This document shows, piece after piece, positions 12,063 to 24,560 of a DNA stretch of 64,000 nt; within the stretch, counting starts at the first letter, position 1; each line of letters starts with the position of its first letter. The stretch lies in assembly GCA_009760885.1 (NCBI GenBank), contig CM019704.1:15734929-15798928 (forward strand). Direction: 5' to 3'. Both the position numbers and the translations under genes were made by a program. Origin of the DNA: Achatina immaculata. Its lineage: Eukaryota; Mollusca; Gastropoda; Stylommatophora; Achatinidae. The notes below the pieces were generated by a model. That model had not been told where the DNA came from, searched no databases, and saw only the letters and a list, made by a program, of their open reading frames with translations.

Positions 12063-12449
12063 CTATATTGTTCTCTCCCCTTTACTACAGGCGCCATCTG
12101 TGTAGACTTGGTTTTATGCTATAGGTATCCGAGTGGTCCAAATTGTTATCCCCTATCACCTCTCAGCCAATCGTCCATCGTTCCCACTTTCTGGGCGCAT
12201 TCATTGCCGTCTTTCGAACTATGAGAATACCGAAAAGTTAAGTTCTTCATCTATTTTCCGTGTGTTTTTTAAAAATGTGTTGTGGTGTTCTTGTACGTAA
12301 TCCTTGAAGAAGGCTGGTGCCGAAATATTGGATGTTGTATGTTCTTCATTTATACATTCTCATCTTACTTTTTGCCACTTGTGTTTCTGCTCACATTTCT
12401 CACTTCCTCTGTCGTTTTGTAAAACTTAACCATACACCGTTATCTACCT
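12063..12449 (+). mobile_element. Unclassified dispersed repeat inside the 50-bp satellite
   Basis: The segment around 12240-12447 (key words gccgaaatattggatgttgt and gttcttcatttatac) is also found in reverse complement at about 32665-32850. Both copies end at a ...aaccatacacc...tctac motif that touches a minisatellite. It splits the 50-bp array into two. A gaaga.ggct..gccgaaa word is common near the 3' ends of Penelope-like and related elements, but no coding sequence is visible, so the class is open. Confidence 0.55.
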
Positions 12450-12725
12450 TAATCCCCTCACTACTATGTTGTTTTCTGTAACAGTTTGGCTTATGTACTG
12501 TAATCCTCTCATTACTACGTTGCTTTCCGTAACAGTCTGGTTATGTACTGTAATCCTCTCACTACTATGTTGCTTTCTGTAACAGCTTGGCTATGTACTA
12601 TAATCCCGTCAGTGCCGAGTTGTTTTCTATAACAGCTTTGCTATGCACTATAATCTCTTTACTGCTATGCTGTTTTCTATAACAGTCCGGGTATGTGCTG
12701 TAATTCCCTCAATACTATGGTGCCT
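12450..12725. repeat. Minisatellite, 50-bp unit, right part
   Basis: Same unit as 11755-12062, about five copies. Confidence 0.85.
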
Positions 12726-13733
12726 GCGAATAAATTATGATTGAAAACTACAGTCCTTCGCCCACTTACGGCCCCATCTGGGTCAGACCTAAGTCGATTT
12801 AGCTGTATGTTGGTTTGGCCGTAAGTCGATTTAGCTGTATGTCGGTCGCAATAAGGCAAGGTCAGACACTAAGTGCAGTTCATTATTACAATATATTACA
12901 TGATGAATATGTATGTTTACCATCGCTTTAAAATACTGACATGCTTACCATCACTTTAAAATAATAACAAAATACAAATCAGAACAATAACTGTGTGGAA
13001 ACTGATCACAACACATTCAATAATACAGTAAAAACTTTTCACTGACACACACACATACTGTATATCCATATACATACATTCTGTAACCACCAGTGTGCTT
13101 GTTCGTCCCCCATTCTCTTGTCTTGTGGTGAATTTATAGCGCATGTAGAACAGCAAAAGCTTGCAAAGTAATCACAGAATGAAACACAACACGTTACGCA
13201 GATTTTTTCCTGTGGGATTTCGACCGCTAAGTACGATCTGCCGTAATTCGGTTGGCCGTAAATCGGTGCATGACTGTGTTTGATCCACTAACAAGTATCG
13301 TATCGATTTTGTAGTAACGATCACTCTAACATGGATTACGGGAGTTAACGTAAACCCCGCGACAGATATAATCAGTGTTTGGCGTGACAGCGCTACAAGA
13401 CTGATTCACGAAACCAAGAAATGTGAAAATGTGAAAAGCCATTGGATAAGGGACTGTAACTCCGGAAATACATAATCTCCCCTGGTCAATGTCTCATTTA
13501 CATACGCCAGCGTTTTCGCCTTGGCCAAAGATGTAATTCGGTGTTTAGAAAATAATGCTTGTAATGAGCTGGGCCGCTCAAGCATGAAAACTTCCATGGC
13601 AATAATGAAAGATAAAACTAGCACTGTACCGCTCTAACATTATAAAATCTACACAGCGAAAGTTCTCAATGCGTCAGGCCCCAATCCTTTTTTTCAATCG
13701 AGGCTACTCTTGAATCCTCCTTATATATTATAT

Positions 13734-14795
13734 CAGTGGTTCCCAATAAACAAAAGTCCACGGACCCACAGCTGTTTCAAAATCAAGGCCACTGACCCTC
13801 ATACTTTGGAAAAGCTACATATCTGTATGGTAGCTATGTGCTTTAAAGCAAAAGAACTTTTATCAGAAAATATGGGTAAGCTTTAATGAGTAAACTCTAC
13901 ACCACACTAAAAAAAAAACAAACCAGTACAAACTTTATGAATTTTCAAAATGACAATACTATAGTGAAAAAAAAGCATAGCAACTATCTGCGCTAGGTGC
14001 TTTCTCTGTTAGTCTGTACTGTATATCTGTAGCTTTGCGCTAGCTGCTTTCTCTATTAGTTTGTACTGTATATCTGTAGCTTTGCGCTAGCTGCTTTCTC
14101 TATTAGTCTGTACTGTATATTTGTAGCTTTGCGCTAGCTGCTTTCTCTATTAGTCTGTACTGTATATTTGTAGCTTTGCGCTAGCTGCTTTCTCTATTAG
14201 TCTGTACTGTATATTTGTAGCTTTGCGCTAGCTGCTTTCTCTATTAGTCTGTACTGTATATTTGTAGCTTTGCGCTAGCTGCTTTCTCTATTAGTCTGTA
14301 CTGTATATCTGTAGCCTTGCGCCAGGTGCTTTCTCTATAATTCTGAAACTGGTCCAAGAAAAGAATGAAGCACTTGACAGCCAGCAAAAGGTTGCAGGAT
14401 TAATCCCAACCGGTGGGAGTATTTATAAACGTTTTTTTTTTGTTTTTAAAATCTCCGAATGAAGGACTTTATAGCTCGATAAAGTTTTGCAACTATTCAA
14501 TTCTCTTCCTCCAGAAGTTCGGCGTGTAATATTTGTTTAGGAACATGGCTAATTTCTATTAAAATCCTACGTTAATCAGAAACGAACAAAATCGATGACA
14601 AAAATTGCGCAAGAGTTTAAATCAGTGAGTCCCAACCTACTTACAGAGAAGAACTACTCCAACTATGTATAAGCTGCACAGCACCAGCTTAAATATCAAG
14701 CAAAGTCATAAACAATTAACTGTTTTCATTCAATAAATAAAAAACTGATAACGCAATTGTGGATCCACTGATAATGCACAGGTTGAGAACCACTG
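13734..14795. mobile_element. hAT-like non-autonomous element with internal minisatellite
   Basis: The left end CAGTGGTTCCCAA and right end GGTTGAGAACCACTG are inverted versions of one hAT-type terminus. A further CAGTGAGTCCCAACC lies at 14633, so a smaller nested copy may be present. No convincing 8-bp target duplication was found, which lowers confidence in the exact limits. The interior carries the 47-bp array. Confidence 0.5.
13985..14340. repeat. Minisatellite, 47-bp unit, about 7-8 copies
   Basis: Units share gcgctagctgctttctctat and a following tactgtatat block, repeating every 47 bp with few changes. Confidence 0.9.
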
Positions 14796-15254
14796 CTCCA
14801 GGTAAGCGTTATTGTCTTGTAATAGCCTAGAAGAATGGCTGAGAACACTCTACAGTTTATGGTGCAACCTGTCTTCGGAATCAAGCCAGTATGCAATATA
14901 CGGCACCGACCTGCCGGGGGCCTGTTTGACGTTCAAATTTGCCCTTCCTGTCACAGCTATTCTTCGTTTAATATGGCCGAAATACCTGTCTTGAGATTGG
15001 GGGGGGGGGTGTCTTTCTCTGATGGTATGAAAGAGTTGTGTGTTGTTGTTCTGCTCTTTACAGCAAAGAGTTTCCTGCGTACAGTCTCTCTAGGCCCTAG
15101 ACGCGATCTTTGATTCGGCGGGTGGGGGAAGGGTGAAAGGAGGTGGATATTTTACACTGAGATCGGAACCCTCACAATGCCACAGAGGCTCCCAGCGGGG
15201 GATATAGTGCTAGCACCTTCACTTTGTCTGTAGGAACATGAAAGGTGATGTTGG

Positions 15255-15489
15255 AACAGCGTATAGTTATAATCAACATTTATAGACATTACTGGCATAG
15301 TTATAATCAACATTTGTAGACATTACTGGCATAGTTACAATCAACATTTGTAGACATTACTGGCATAGTTATAATCCACATTTGTTGACATAGTTACAAT
15401 CAACATTTGTAGGCATTACTGACACAGTTACAATCAACATTTGTAGTCATTACTGGCATAGTTATAATCAACATTTGTAGTCATTACTG
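15255..15489. repeat. Minisatellite, 34-bp unit, left part
   Basis: Unit contains ataatcaacatttgtagaca and ttactggcatagtt. The array is interrupted by a LINE fragment and resumes at 15960. Confidence 0.88.
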
Positions 15490-15959
15490 AGAACCACAAA
15501 AATAAGATTTTTAAGGGCATGCATCTTTCCCATCGCAACATATGCCTGTGAGACCTGGACACTTAACAAAACAGCTGAGAAGCACATAAATGCCTTTGAA
15601 TGTAAATGCTATAGAAGAGTTCTCCAAATATCGTGGACACAAAAAAGAACAAATATATCTATACTACAAGAGCTTAATATTGAAGAAGGCTGGCTAGTAA
15701 AGAGGATTAAAGAGAGAAAACTTAAATATTTTGGCCACATTAAACGTCATGATAATTTAGAGAAGACCGTATTGGAAGGATACATAATGGGAAAAAGAAA
15801 AAGAGGAAGACCGAAACGAAGATGGCTGCAAAACATCGTTGATGATCTGGAAATGGATGCAGCAGCAGCAGGCCATCTTGCTCACAACCGAGAGGCCTAC
15901 AGGAGTGCTGTTTGGGAGGCAAAGTTCCGCAAGGGACATGCAAAGGAATGAATGAATGA
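15490..15959 (+). pseudogene. RTE-like LINE family A, 3' end, inserted in a satellite
   Basis: The plus strand is open from RTTKIRFLRACIFPIATYAC through ETWTLNKTAEKHINAFECKC, LKYFGHIKRHDNLEKTVLEG, GKRKRGRPKRRWLQNIVDDL and ends AKFRKGHAKE before TGA. These are the ETW.L, FGHI.R and GRP.RRW blocks of a non-LTR retrotransposon C terminus. A gaatgaatgaatga tail follows. The words gtcattactg at 15480-15489 and 15960-15969 flank it; they could be a 10-bp target duplication or just neighbouring satellite units. Other copies are at 18337, 36700 and 37335. Confidence 0.85.
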
Positions 15960-16340
15960 GTCATTACTGGCATAGTTATAATCAACATTTGTAGACATTA
16001 CTGGCATAGTTATAATCAACATTTGTTGACATTGTTGACATAGTTATAATCAACATTTGTAGACATTACTGACATAGTTACAATCAACATTTGTAGACAT
16101 TACTGGCATAGTTACAATCAACATTTGTAGTCATTACTGGCATAGTTATAATCAACATTTGTAGACATTACTGACATAGTTACAATCAACATTTGTAGAC
16201 ATTACTGGCATAGTTACAATCAACATTTGTAGTCATTACTGGCATAGTTATAATCAACATTCGTAGACATTACTGACACAGTTACAATCAACATTTGTAG
16301 ACATTACTGACATAGTAAAATCAACATTTGTAGATATCAC
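15960..16340. repeat. Minisatellite, 34-bp unit, right part
   Basis: Continuation of the array at 15255, about 11 units, some lacking part of the unit. Confidence 0.88.
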
Positions 16341-16574
16341 TGACCGTTTTCTGACGTCAGCCCGCACTATTTTTTTTAACGTTCACTTTACTTTCTACAC
16401 TTTACAGGTAGTGACTGTATAAACTTGTGTGAAGTTTCTGGACTTACACATGCGATATCACATTTGCTGTTTCCTTCACTATTCTTCCTCAGACATTTTA
16501 GACTTTTTTTTTTCATTGATTCACTACAGTTATCTTATTCTTGCATTATCTTCTGAAAGTGTCTTCGAGGTTTC

Positions 16575-16790
16575 ATATGAGGTCGATACTGCTCGTAGCC
16601 CTCATTTGACCCCATCACTTCGGACACTGCTTGTAGCCCTCATTTGACCTGATCACTTGGGACACTGCTCGTAGCCCTCATTTGACCTGATCACTTGGGA
16701 CACTGCTCGTAGCCCTCATTTGACCTGATCACTTGGGACACTGCTCGTAGCCCTCATTTGACCTGATCACTCGGGACACTGCTCACCGCA
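16575..16790. repeat. Minisatellite, about 38-bp unit, 5 copies
   Basis: Units contain gtagccctcatttgacctga followed by tcacttgggacactgctc. The last unit is truncated. Confidence 0.85.
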
Positions 16791-17164
16791 GTGTTGTCAT
16801 AAACTCGTTGCTAGGAGAGAAGTTCAAGGTAACAGTCAGTGACCCGAAATTGACTGCTTCCGTCACGGTTAGAAAAACACAGCCGACCAAGACCCTCGTC
16901 CAACCTCTTCGTTGGTGGCCTCACCACCCCCCCCCCCCCAGTATTCGGCTCAGCCTGGCACTGATCGCAACAGTTCCCATGGTGGTGGAGTGTGTTAAAG
17001 AAGCATTGCACCTCCCTGAGTTTTAACTACATTCCGTGTCAGCAAACAATAGCCGAGGAAACCTTTTCCCCATTCGACACGATGCTGTGCCTCGACACCT
17101 ACACCACATCAGCTGCAAAGAACAGCATACCCACAGTTCCAGGCAGATAGAACAGCAACAACTA

Positions 17165-17755
17165 CACTCTTTGTTAAACTCATAGTTTTATACTAAACTA
17201 CCTGGTATGTTCTTCTTGTTGTCAAACACAGCTAACTACACTCTTTGTTAAACTCATAATTTTATACTAAACTACCTGGTATGTTCTTCTTGCTGTCAAA
17301 CACACCTAACTATACTCTTTGTTATAAACTCATAGTTTTATACTAAACTACCTGGTATGTTCTTCTTGCTGTCAAACACACCTAACTATACTCTTTGTTC
17401 TAAACTCATAGTTTTATACTAAACTACCTGGTATGTTCTTCTTGCTGTCAAACACACCTAACTATACTCTTTGTTAAACTCATAGTTTTATACCAAACTA
17501 CCTGGTATGTTCTTCTTGCTGTCAAACACACCTAACTATACTCTTTGTTATAAACTCATAGTTTTATACTAAACTACCTGGTATGTTCTTCTTGCTGTCA
17601 AACACACCTAACTATACTCTTTGTTATAAACTCATAGTTTTATACTAAACTACCTGGTATGTTCTTCTTGCTGTCAAACACACCTAACTATACTCTTTGT
17701 TAAACTCATAGTTTTATACTAAACTACCTGGTATGTTCTTCTTGTTGTCAAACAC
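17165..17755. repeat. Minisatellite, about 74-bp unit, 8 copies
   Basis: Units share actcatagttttatactaaa, ctacctggtatgttcttctt and gctgtcaaacacacctaact. Small indels (gttaaac versus gttataaac) distinguish units. Confidence 0.9.
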
Positions 17756-18289
17756 AACACTTCACGTTGTGTTACAAGACACTCCCGGTGAATATCTAAT
17801 TGCAAGAAATATTGCACTACAGTTCAATGTACAACATATTGTGATCGCGCTATAGTTAACTACGACAGTTAATAAGATACTGATAATTACTGAGTGGAAA
17901 TAGTGGAGCATGAATTAGACGAGAAAATGATAATCGATATTCCACTAGCAGAGGTTCTCAGAATGAGTAGCAGGGCCCTTCCCTCCTTTAGGGCTTTGGG
18001 AAAATCCAGTGAAGGGAGTGGAGAAAGTGAGAAGCAGCTGGCATCAGAACCAGCTGAGCAAAAACTGTAGAGGCGCTAGGGATATTTTCTGAGAGGCAAG
18101 GGTTGGGAAGGCTTGAAAAGTTTGAGGACAACTGCACTGTAGCATATCTGACAGAACATTATAATTAACTCCACCTTGTTGTCGCATATAGGGGCGCCAT
18201 CTGTTAGCAAAGTCACAGTTACGAAATGTTCACGCTTATCTGCATGATGGAACTATGTGTACTGCATTTCTACTATACAACACACACAC

Positions 18290-18294
<5 letters not shown>

Positions 18295-18328
<34 letters not shown>
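18295..18328. repeat. (AT)n microsatellite
   Basis: TA/AT run directly 5' of the LINE fragment at 18337. Confidence 0.92.
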
Positions 18329-18333
<5 letters not shown>

Positions 18334-18336
18334 TCA

Positions 18337-18552
18337 TTTATTTGCATGTCCCTTGCGGAACTTTGCCTCCCAAACAGCACTCCTGTAGGCCTCTCGGTTG
18401 TGAGCAAGATGGCCTGCTGCTGCTGCGTCCATTTGCAGATCGTCAACGATTTCTTGCAGCCATCTTCGTTTTGGTCTTCCTCTTTTTCTTTTTCCCATTA
18501 TGTATCATTCCAATATGGTCTTCTCTAAATTATCATGACGTTTAATGTGTCC
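18337..18552 (-). pseudogene. LINE family A 3' end, minus strand
   Basis: The reverse complement reads RHDNLEKTILE, then GRPKRRW-type and HLAHNREAYRSAVWEAKFRK segments. It matches the copy at 15700-15950 closely. It is 5'-truncated, and its 5' end touches a 28-bp minisatellite. Confidence 0.8.
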
Positions 18553-18807
18553 AAGTGAGGAGAAAGAAAAGAGAAAAGTGGAATATAAAGTGAGGAGAAA
18601 GAAAAGTGGAATATAAAGTGAGGAGAAAGAAAAGTGGAATATAAAGTGAGGAGAAAGAAAAGTGGAACATGAAGTGAGGAGAAAGAAAAGTGGAATATAA
18701 AGTGAGGAGAAAGAAAAGTGGAATATAAAGTGAGGAGAAAGAAAAGTGGAATATAAAGTGAGGAGAAAGAAAAGTGGAATATAAAGTGAGGAGAAAGAAA
18801 AGTGGAA
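18553..18807. repeat. Minisatellite, 28-bp unit, about 9 copies
   Basis: Purine-rich units gtgaggagaaagaaaagtgg plus aatataaa. One unit has aacatgaa instead. It directly abuts the LINE fragment. Confidence 0.92.
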
Positions 18808-18900
18808 CACTACAAGCTTTATCCCTATGATAAAACAGGCTGAAGAAAACTAACAGCCTGTTTTCAGGAGCATCATGAAGATGTGTGATTGAGGTCACAC

Positions 18901-18905
<5 letters not shown>

Positions 18906-18948
<43 letters not shown>
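18906..18948. repeat. (TA)n microsatellite
   Basis: Uninterrupted TA run of ~21 units. Confidence 0.92.
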
Positions 18949-18949
<1 letters not shown>

Positions 18950-19314
18950 CTATCATTGGGTGCCTTGCTATGCATTGGAAGTCATGAGTCTCCAAAGATG
19001 TCGTTCCATGACATTTTCTCCATCCCGTCAGTTGGTGATTGTATGTATGTGTATATCAATATCAGTATATATGTATATATATATAATTAAAACGGTAAAA
19101 GCGCACCGTTTTTTAGCCTTAAGTTGTTGTACAAGATTTGTAACACATAAAACCGCTGATTTCACAATTCTCATCCATTTACTGACATAAACCTGCTGCA
19201 TTCTTAAACATGGCACAGTTCAGAAAACGGCCCGCAAGCAGCTGCCTACCTTTGTGTAAAAAAAAAAAAAATTAACACTCACTGTCATAATCGCAGCCAT
19301 CATTAATACCATTT

Positions 19315-19450
19315 ATGAGCCACATTTATGACCCCCATTTATGACCCCCCATTTATGACCCCATTTATGACCCCTATTTACGAGCCCCATTTATGACCCC
19401 CATTTATGACCCCCATCTATGAGCCCCATTTATGACCCCCATTTATTAGC
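19315..19450. repeat. Short-unit minisatellite
   Basis: Units of about 14-15 bp (ccccatttatgacc, with gagc variants), roughly nine copies, adjacent to the end of a Tc1 pseudogene. Confidence 0.8.
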
Positions 19451-19451
19451 C

Positions 19452-20422
19452 CCCGAAATGTCAATGGAGGCTTGGTATCGGCGTCTCATGCTGTTGCAGA
19501 GTATTTGAAAAAAAAAATTGTTTGGGGTATGGCGTTCCATTCTGCAATGAGTGCTAGCTCCAGATCATTCACGGTTTTGATGTCATACTGACGGCTCCTT
19601 CTGTTCAGAACACGTGTTCAATAGGTTCATGTCAAGAGAGTTTTCAGGCCAATCCAGCACAAGAAAAGGTTGCTGGGCTAAGAAACTCCCGGTAACATTA
19701 GCTGTGTGAGGTCTAGCGTTATCGCGCTGAAAGATTCTCAGATCTAGATGATTTTGGAAGAAAGGCACTACGATATGTCGCAGTAGCTGATTAACGTAGA
19801 CCCCAATGGTAACATTAACTCTGAGAATGTGGAGTACGGTGGTCATGAGAGAATCCACCCCCACACATGTACGCTTCCTCCTTCATCGTGTCATGCTGGA
19901 CTACTCACGCACTGAGTAGTCTCACATCTTTCTCAAGGACAACGCCATGCGCTATTTCTCCTATCAGTAGTGGAGACACTATAGCGGCTTTCATCTGAGA
20001 ACATCGTCGATCTCCATTCTGCCATTGGACGACGTAAATGTTGTCGAACCCAAACCTTTCTGCTGCTCTGGTGACGGCTAATAAGGACAGGGCCAATGCT
20101 GGGATGCCCGTTTTGCAAGCCAGAGCCGTGAAGTTTCCGTCGCACAACTCCCTGAGTACCAGGTTTATGTGCTGCTGTCTGAGTTGCTGTTTGGAAACGG
20201 TTGCGCAGATGTATCAACAGCATTTGGCGATTCTGGGCTCGTGTTGTTACACGAGGTTGACCAGGCCTGGGATGGTCTTCGTGGCATCTGTTTCCTGGAA
20301 ATCGCTGGTTCAGCCTCGCTATGGTCACAATGAAAGTGCCTGGTAACACCTCTGGTCGTCATGTCACTGCTAAGTATGCCAACAGCTTGCCGTCGCTCTT
20401 GTGACAATAATCTGGGCATGGT
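19452..20422 (-). pseudogene. Tc1-like transposase pseudogene, near full length
   Basis: From 20419 on the minus strand the frame starts MPRLLSQERRQAVGILSSDM (N-terminal DNA-binding region). It continues through RNRFQTATQTAAHKPG and MFSDESRYSVSTTDRRN (first catalytic Asp), then IFQRDNARPHTANVTGSFLA (second Asp) and FLVLDWPENSLDMN, and closes with LCNSMRRRYQASIDISG. The DD34E order of Tc1-like transposases is recognisable, but the coding region is split over at least three frames and is inactive. No clear terminal inverted repeats were found. Confidence 0.85.
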
Positions 20423-20724
20423 AAAAACATTAACAAACTTCCTTTCGATGAAAACAAATGATGACCTTTTTACGTGCTTAAACTTGCGTAGTGTGTGTCC
20501 CGAATGTTGAAGTCATGTCACTTTTAATATGGCCATAAATTATGAAAAAGTTGAAAAAGTTGAATTGCACGTGCTGCTCGTCAAATTTAAAGTAAACATC
20601 ACATCGCCTGGAAAATGTCATTGCATTAAATGTCACCCTTTCAGTTCTTGAAAATCGTCCACGTACACAAACATTTCACACTTCACAATATTTCAATGAA
20701 GTGGTTCGTTTTTACTGAAGGTTA

Positions 20725-20758
<34 letters not shown>

Positions 20759-21480
20759 GTTTCATATAAACATACATATATATATAGCTGTTTTATATAT
20801 ACATATATATATATATATAAATTCTCATAGTTGTAAACTCAGATGTCTGAAAATAAAATCTCAAAATGCATAGCAACAGCAACAACAACAACAAAACAGA
20901 AACAAAAAAAGTCCGCAGTCTTTTGAAACAAGAAATACTGGACAACACTGGGTTGACAGTGGAGAGGAATCTGTTGCTAGTGACGGGGGTTGCAGATGAA
21001 GTTCATTTCCATGTCATTATGGAACATCGCCGTATTCAAATTCCTGCAGTTTCGAGGGCGTCCATGAGAGAGTCTGCACGTTTCTGACAATATTCGGATC
21101 CTGTTCATGACATTAAAACCATCGACACCATTGAACATTTTTAAATTTTAAAAAAAACTTCAGTTGTAAAGAAATCAAACGAATAATTTTCCGCTGACAT
21201 AGTAAATCAATATCCTTATATTATGTTCCAGAAAACCTCCAACAATGAAACCAAGATTCAGCTGGATTTGCTTTATGTTATAGATTTGATTCATTTCTCG
21301 CAAAAGATCAGTGTGATTCCTTTATCTGCTTGTATGATGAGGTTACCTTGATCTGAAGGCAAACAGTTCTTCGTAAGACGCTGTGATCGATGATGCTTTA
21401 CTACAGCTTTCATCAACACTTTTAGTCGATTGAAAGTCTCTGAAACAGATCTTTGTCCGTCCACATGTATTATATCTAAC
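20423..21480. other. No gene recognised; TA microsatellites
   Basis: AT-rich DNA with TA runs at about 20725-20756 and 20802-20820 and an AAC-rich patch at 20872-20905. No supported gene. Confidence 0.5.
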
Positions 21481-21497
21481 TACTGATAGTATATTTG

Positions 21498-21572
21498 GGG
21501 AGAGAGAGAGAGAGAGAGAGAGAGTGTGAGTGAGTGAGTGAGTGAGTGAGTGAGTGATTGAGTGAGAGAGAG
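21498..21572. repeat. (GA)n and (GAGT)n microsatellite
   Basis: GA dinucleotides pass into gtgagtgagtgagtga-type repeats. Confidence 0.92.
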
Positions 21573-22204
21573 AAGTGATTTCGTTTTCCTTCGTAACTGC
21601 TCGAAGAGAGACTCAACACTTGAGTATTTGCTGTTTTGGTCTTTATCACAGAGTTGATATAGCGAGTCACGGATATTATCTGATGATTCTTTTTCTGTCC
21701 AAATTTGGGAGATATTTTATTTATAAAAGCAGATTAAATCTTTTTCCCCCCAAGGCTCGACATTACAACATCTTTTTTAAACCTGATTCCCCCCCCCCCC
21801 TTCCAGTGCTAATGCTCTTACATAACAAAACATACCCCAACATGTATGATAAATTTTAAGTTAAACATGGAAAAGATAAATGATAATATTACATCCACTT
21901 GTTTGTTTTTTTTTTTTTTTTACATTTATAAACTATTTACCTGTAAGAGTATCTTTCTGTATATGCCTTTCAGGCAAGTTCACGCACACACATACACATA
22001 TTTAAACATCATTTGCTCTGTTAACAAAATATCACACAAGCATATATATGGGAGGATTGAGGGGGTGGGGGAAGCAGCCTGGGTTTTAAGTGAAGGACTG
22101 GGGGCTAGGATGTTCAGAACCTCTGCTAGACGACGATAATGATTTCAACAGAAGGACACGATCAAGACACTGGAAGGAATCAGCTCGGTTGTATTCACTT
22201 ACAA

Positions 22205-22735
22205 CAGGGGTTCTTAACCCTTTTTGGCCGCGGACACTCTTTCCAGTCTGAGAACAGCTTTGGACGCCCTTTCCAGCCTGAGAACAGCTGAAGACCTCAT
22301 TTCCACCCTGAGAACAGTTGTAGACACCCTTTCCAGCCAGAGAACAGCTATGGACCTCCTTTCCAGCCTGAGAACAGTTGTGGACACCCTTTCCAGCCTG
22401 AGAACAGCTGTGGACCTCCTTTCTAGCCAGAGAACAGCTGTGGACCTCCTTTCCAGCCTGAGAACAGCTGTGGACACTTTCCAGCCTGAGAACAGCTGTG
22501 GACACTTTCCAGCCTGAGAACAGCTGTGGACAATTTCCAGCCTGAGAACAGCTGTGGACACCCCTTTCCAGCCTGAGAACAGCTGTGGACACCCCTTCTA
22601 GCCTAAGAACAGCTTCGAACTACTCACTAAAAATAAATCAACGAGAACAACACAGATGATATTAAGTTTGTTTTTTTTTAATCGACGATCCATTTGCTGT
22701 TCGTGGATCCCAGGTTAGGGACTCCTGACCCTAGA
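22205..22735. mobile_element. hAT-like element body expanded into a minisatellite
   Basis: The left end CAGGGGTTCTTAACCC and right end GGTTAGGGACTCCTG are imperfect inverted copies, typical of hAT non-autonomous elements (the phrase continues ttggccgcggacac). Between them lies a ~30-bp minisatellite whose unit resembles the subterminal sequence. No 8-bp target duplication is visible. Confidence 0.5.
22240..22612. repeat. Minisatellite, about 30-bp unit, 12-13 copies
   Basis: Units ccagcctgagaacagctgtg plus gacaccctt; lengths vary from 28 to 31 bp. ORFs on both strands are repeat artefacts. Confidence 0.9.
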
Positions 22736-23155
22736 TGAAAGAGCAGAGAAAGCTGGGAAACCTATTTCAGGCAAACCTTCCCTGTTAAAATCTCATAAGA
22801 TAATGATGAGGAATGAATTATTTATCATTCACTTATTGTTCTGCTCTCAAATCAGTAGCGGCCCAATGAAAACACTTGACACAAGCGAGGTACGGTATTG
22901 ATTTCTAACCCCAACTGTAAACATAGAAATGCTGCACTTGCACAAGTATTACAGCTTCGAAAGTTCATGTCTAGAAGTACATCGGGTTCTGTGAACTATT
23001 CGAGTCGCGAGTAATTACGCTGTCTTGTAAGATATGTTCATGCAACACAATCAATATCGTATGTGGGCGACTGTCAAGGCTTTTCTCAACTCATGTCACA
23101 CAGAAGAAGAAGAAGAAGAAGTTGCCACAGCACAACATCAATTTTAAGGGGAGAT
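22736..23155. other. No gene recognised
   Basis: Ordinary sequence with a GAA triplet run at 23103-23121 and no supported gene. Confidence 0.5.
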
Positions 23156-23226
23156 TTTATCATTTAAAACTCTGTAAAACCCTGTAAAACTCTGTAAAAC
23201 ATATGTTGGTCACTTGATGAGAAGAA

Positions 23227-23470
23227 ATGATCAGAGAATCCCAAAACAAGCTATCAAGTGGAACACAACAGGCCAAAAAAAAACCAAAGAGGCAACCGCG
23301 TGAAACTCTGAAGAGGTCATTGTTAAGAGAGGCCAAATTAACAGGCATAAAATCCCTTGATGTGGTTGAAAGATTCGCCGAAGACAGGAAAAATTGGCGA
23401 ACTACTTTGCGAGCCCTATGTGACGTTTAACGGCACGGGAAGGATATAAGATATAAGATAAGATAAGAAA
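23227..23470 (+). pseudogene. LINE C-terminal fragment with (GATAA)n-like tail
   Basis: The open frame reads KRQPRETLKRSLLREAKLTG then SLDVVERFAEDRKNWRTTLRALCDV and stops. The pattern (RE)TL.R.LL.EAK..G...L......DR..WR....AL. closes the ORF of many LINEs. A gatataagatataagataag tail follows, as expected for a retroposed 3' end. Only the last ~65 codons remain. Confidence 0.7.
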
Positions 23471-23894
23471 ACCCCTTATTTTCAACCCTCAACTCCTGTC
23501 CTAGTAAACCTCGAGACCCTTTGTGGCATATGATTGCCACTCGCTGTAGTAAGTAATACATAACGTGTTACGCATATGAGAAATAACGGAGAATAGTTTC
23601 AAGAGCTTTGCTTCTGTTACATAGTAAAAATAATTTTTTAATAGTTAAATGACATCATTTGAGTAATACTCTCAAAGCCCCACGAACAAAATTGTAGCCT
23701 AGAAAGATAGCCATAATCGTGGAAGAGAGAAGAGAGAGAGAGAGAGAGAGAAACAGACACAGACAGAAAGAGACAGAGAGAGACAGAGAGAGGAGAAATA
23801 AACAAAGTAAGAAAACTTCAGTAGAAACGAAGATAAAAAGTAATGGTACAGCCCGTCTCTTGTCGTACGGTGTGCGCTAGTTCTGATCTGTTTG

Positions 23895-24560
23895 ATTTGA
23901 CGTGAGGGGTCTGTATGACTGGAAATGATTTGACGTGAGGGGTCTGTGTGGCTGGAAATGATTTGACGTGAGGGGTCTGTGTGGCTGGAAATGATCTGAC
24001 GTGTTCTGAAAGGGGTCTGTGTGGCTGGAAATGATCTGACGTGTTCTGAAAGGGGTCTGTGTGGCTGGAAATGATTTGACGTGTAATGAAAGGGGTCTGT
24101 GTGGCTGGAAATGATTTGACGTGTTCTGAAAGGGGTCTGTGTGGCTGGAAATGATTTGACGTGTTCTGAAAGGGGTCTGTGTGGTTGGAAATGATCTGAC
24201 GTGTTCTGAAAGGGGTCTGTGTGGCTGGAAATGATTTGACGTGTTCTGAAATGGGTCTGTGTGGCTGGAAATGATTTGACGTGTTCTGAAAGGGGTCTGT
24301 GTGGCTGGAAATGATTTGACGTGTTTTAAAAAGGGGTCTGTGTGGCTGGAAATGATTTGACGTGTTCTGAAAGGGGTCTGTATGTCTGGAAATGATTTGA
24401 CGTGTTTTAAAAGGGGTCTGTGTGGCTGGAAATGGTTTGACGTGTTTTGAAAGGGGTATGTGTGGCTGGAAATGGTCTGACGTGTACTGAAAGGGGTCCG
24501 TGTGGCTGGAAATGATTTGTCGTGTATTGAAAGGGGTCTGTGTGGCTGGAAATGATTTGA
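23895..24560. repeat. Minisatellite, 40-bp unit, about 17 copies
   Basis: Units share ggggtctgtgtggctggaaa and tgatttgacgtgttctgaaa. The first units lack the ttctgaaa segment, showing that the unit grew by insertion. Confidence 0.92.
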
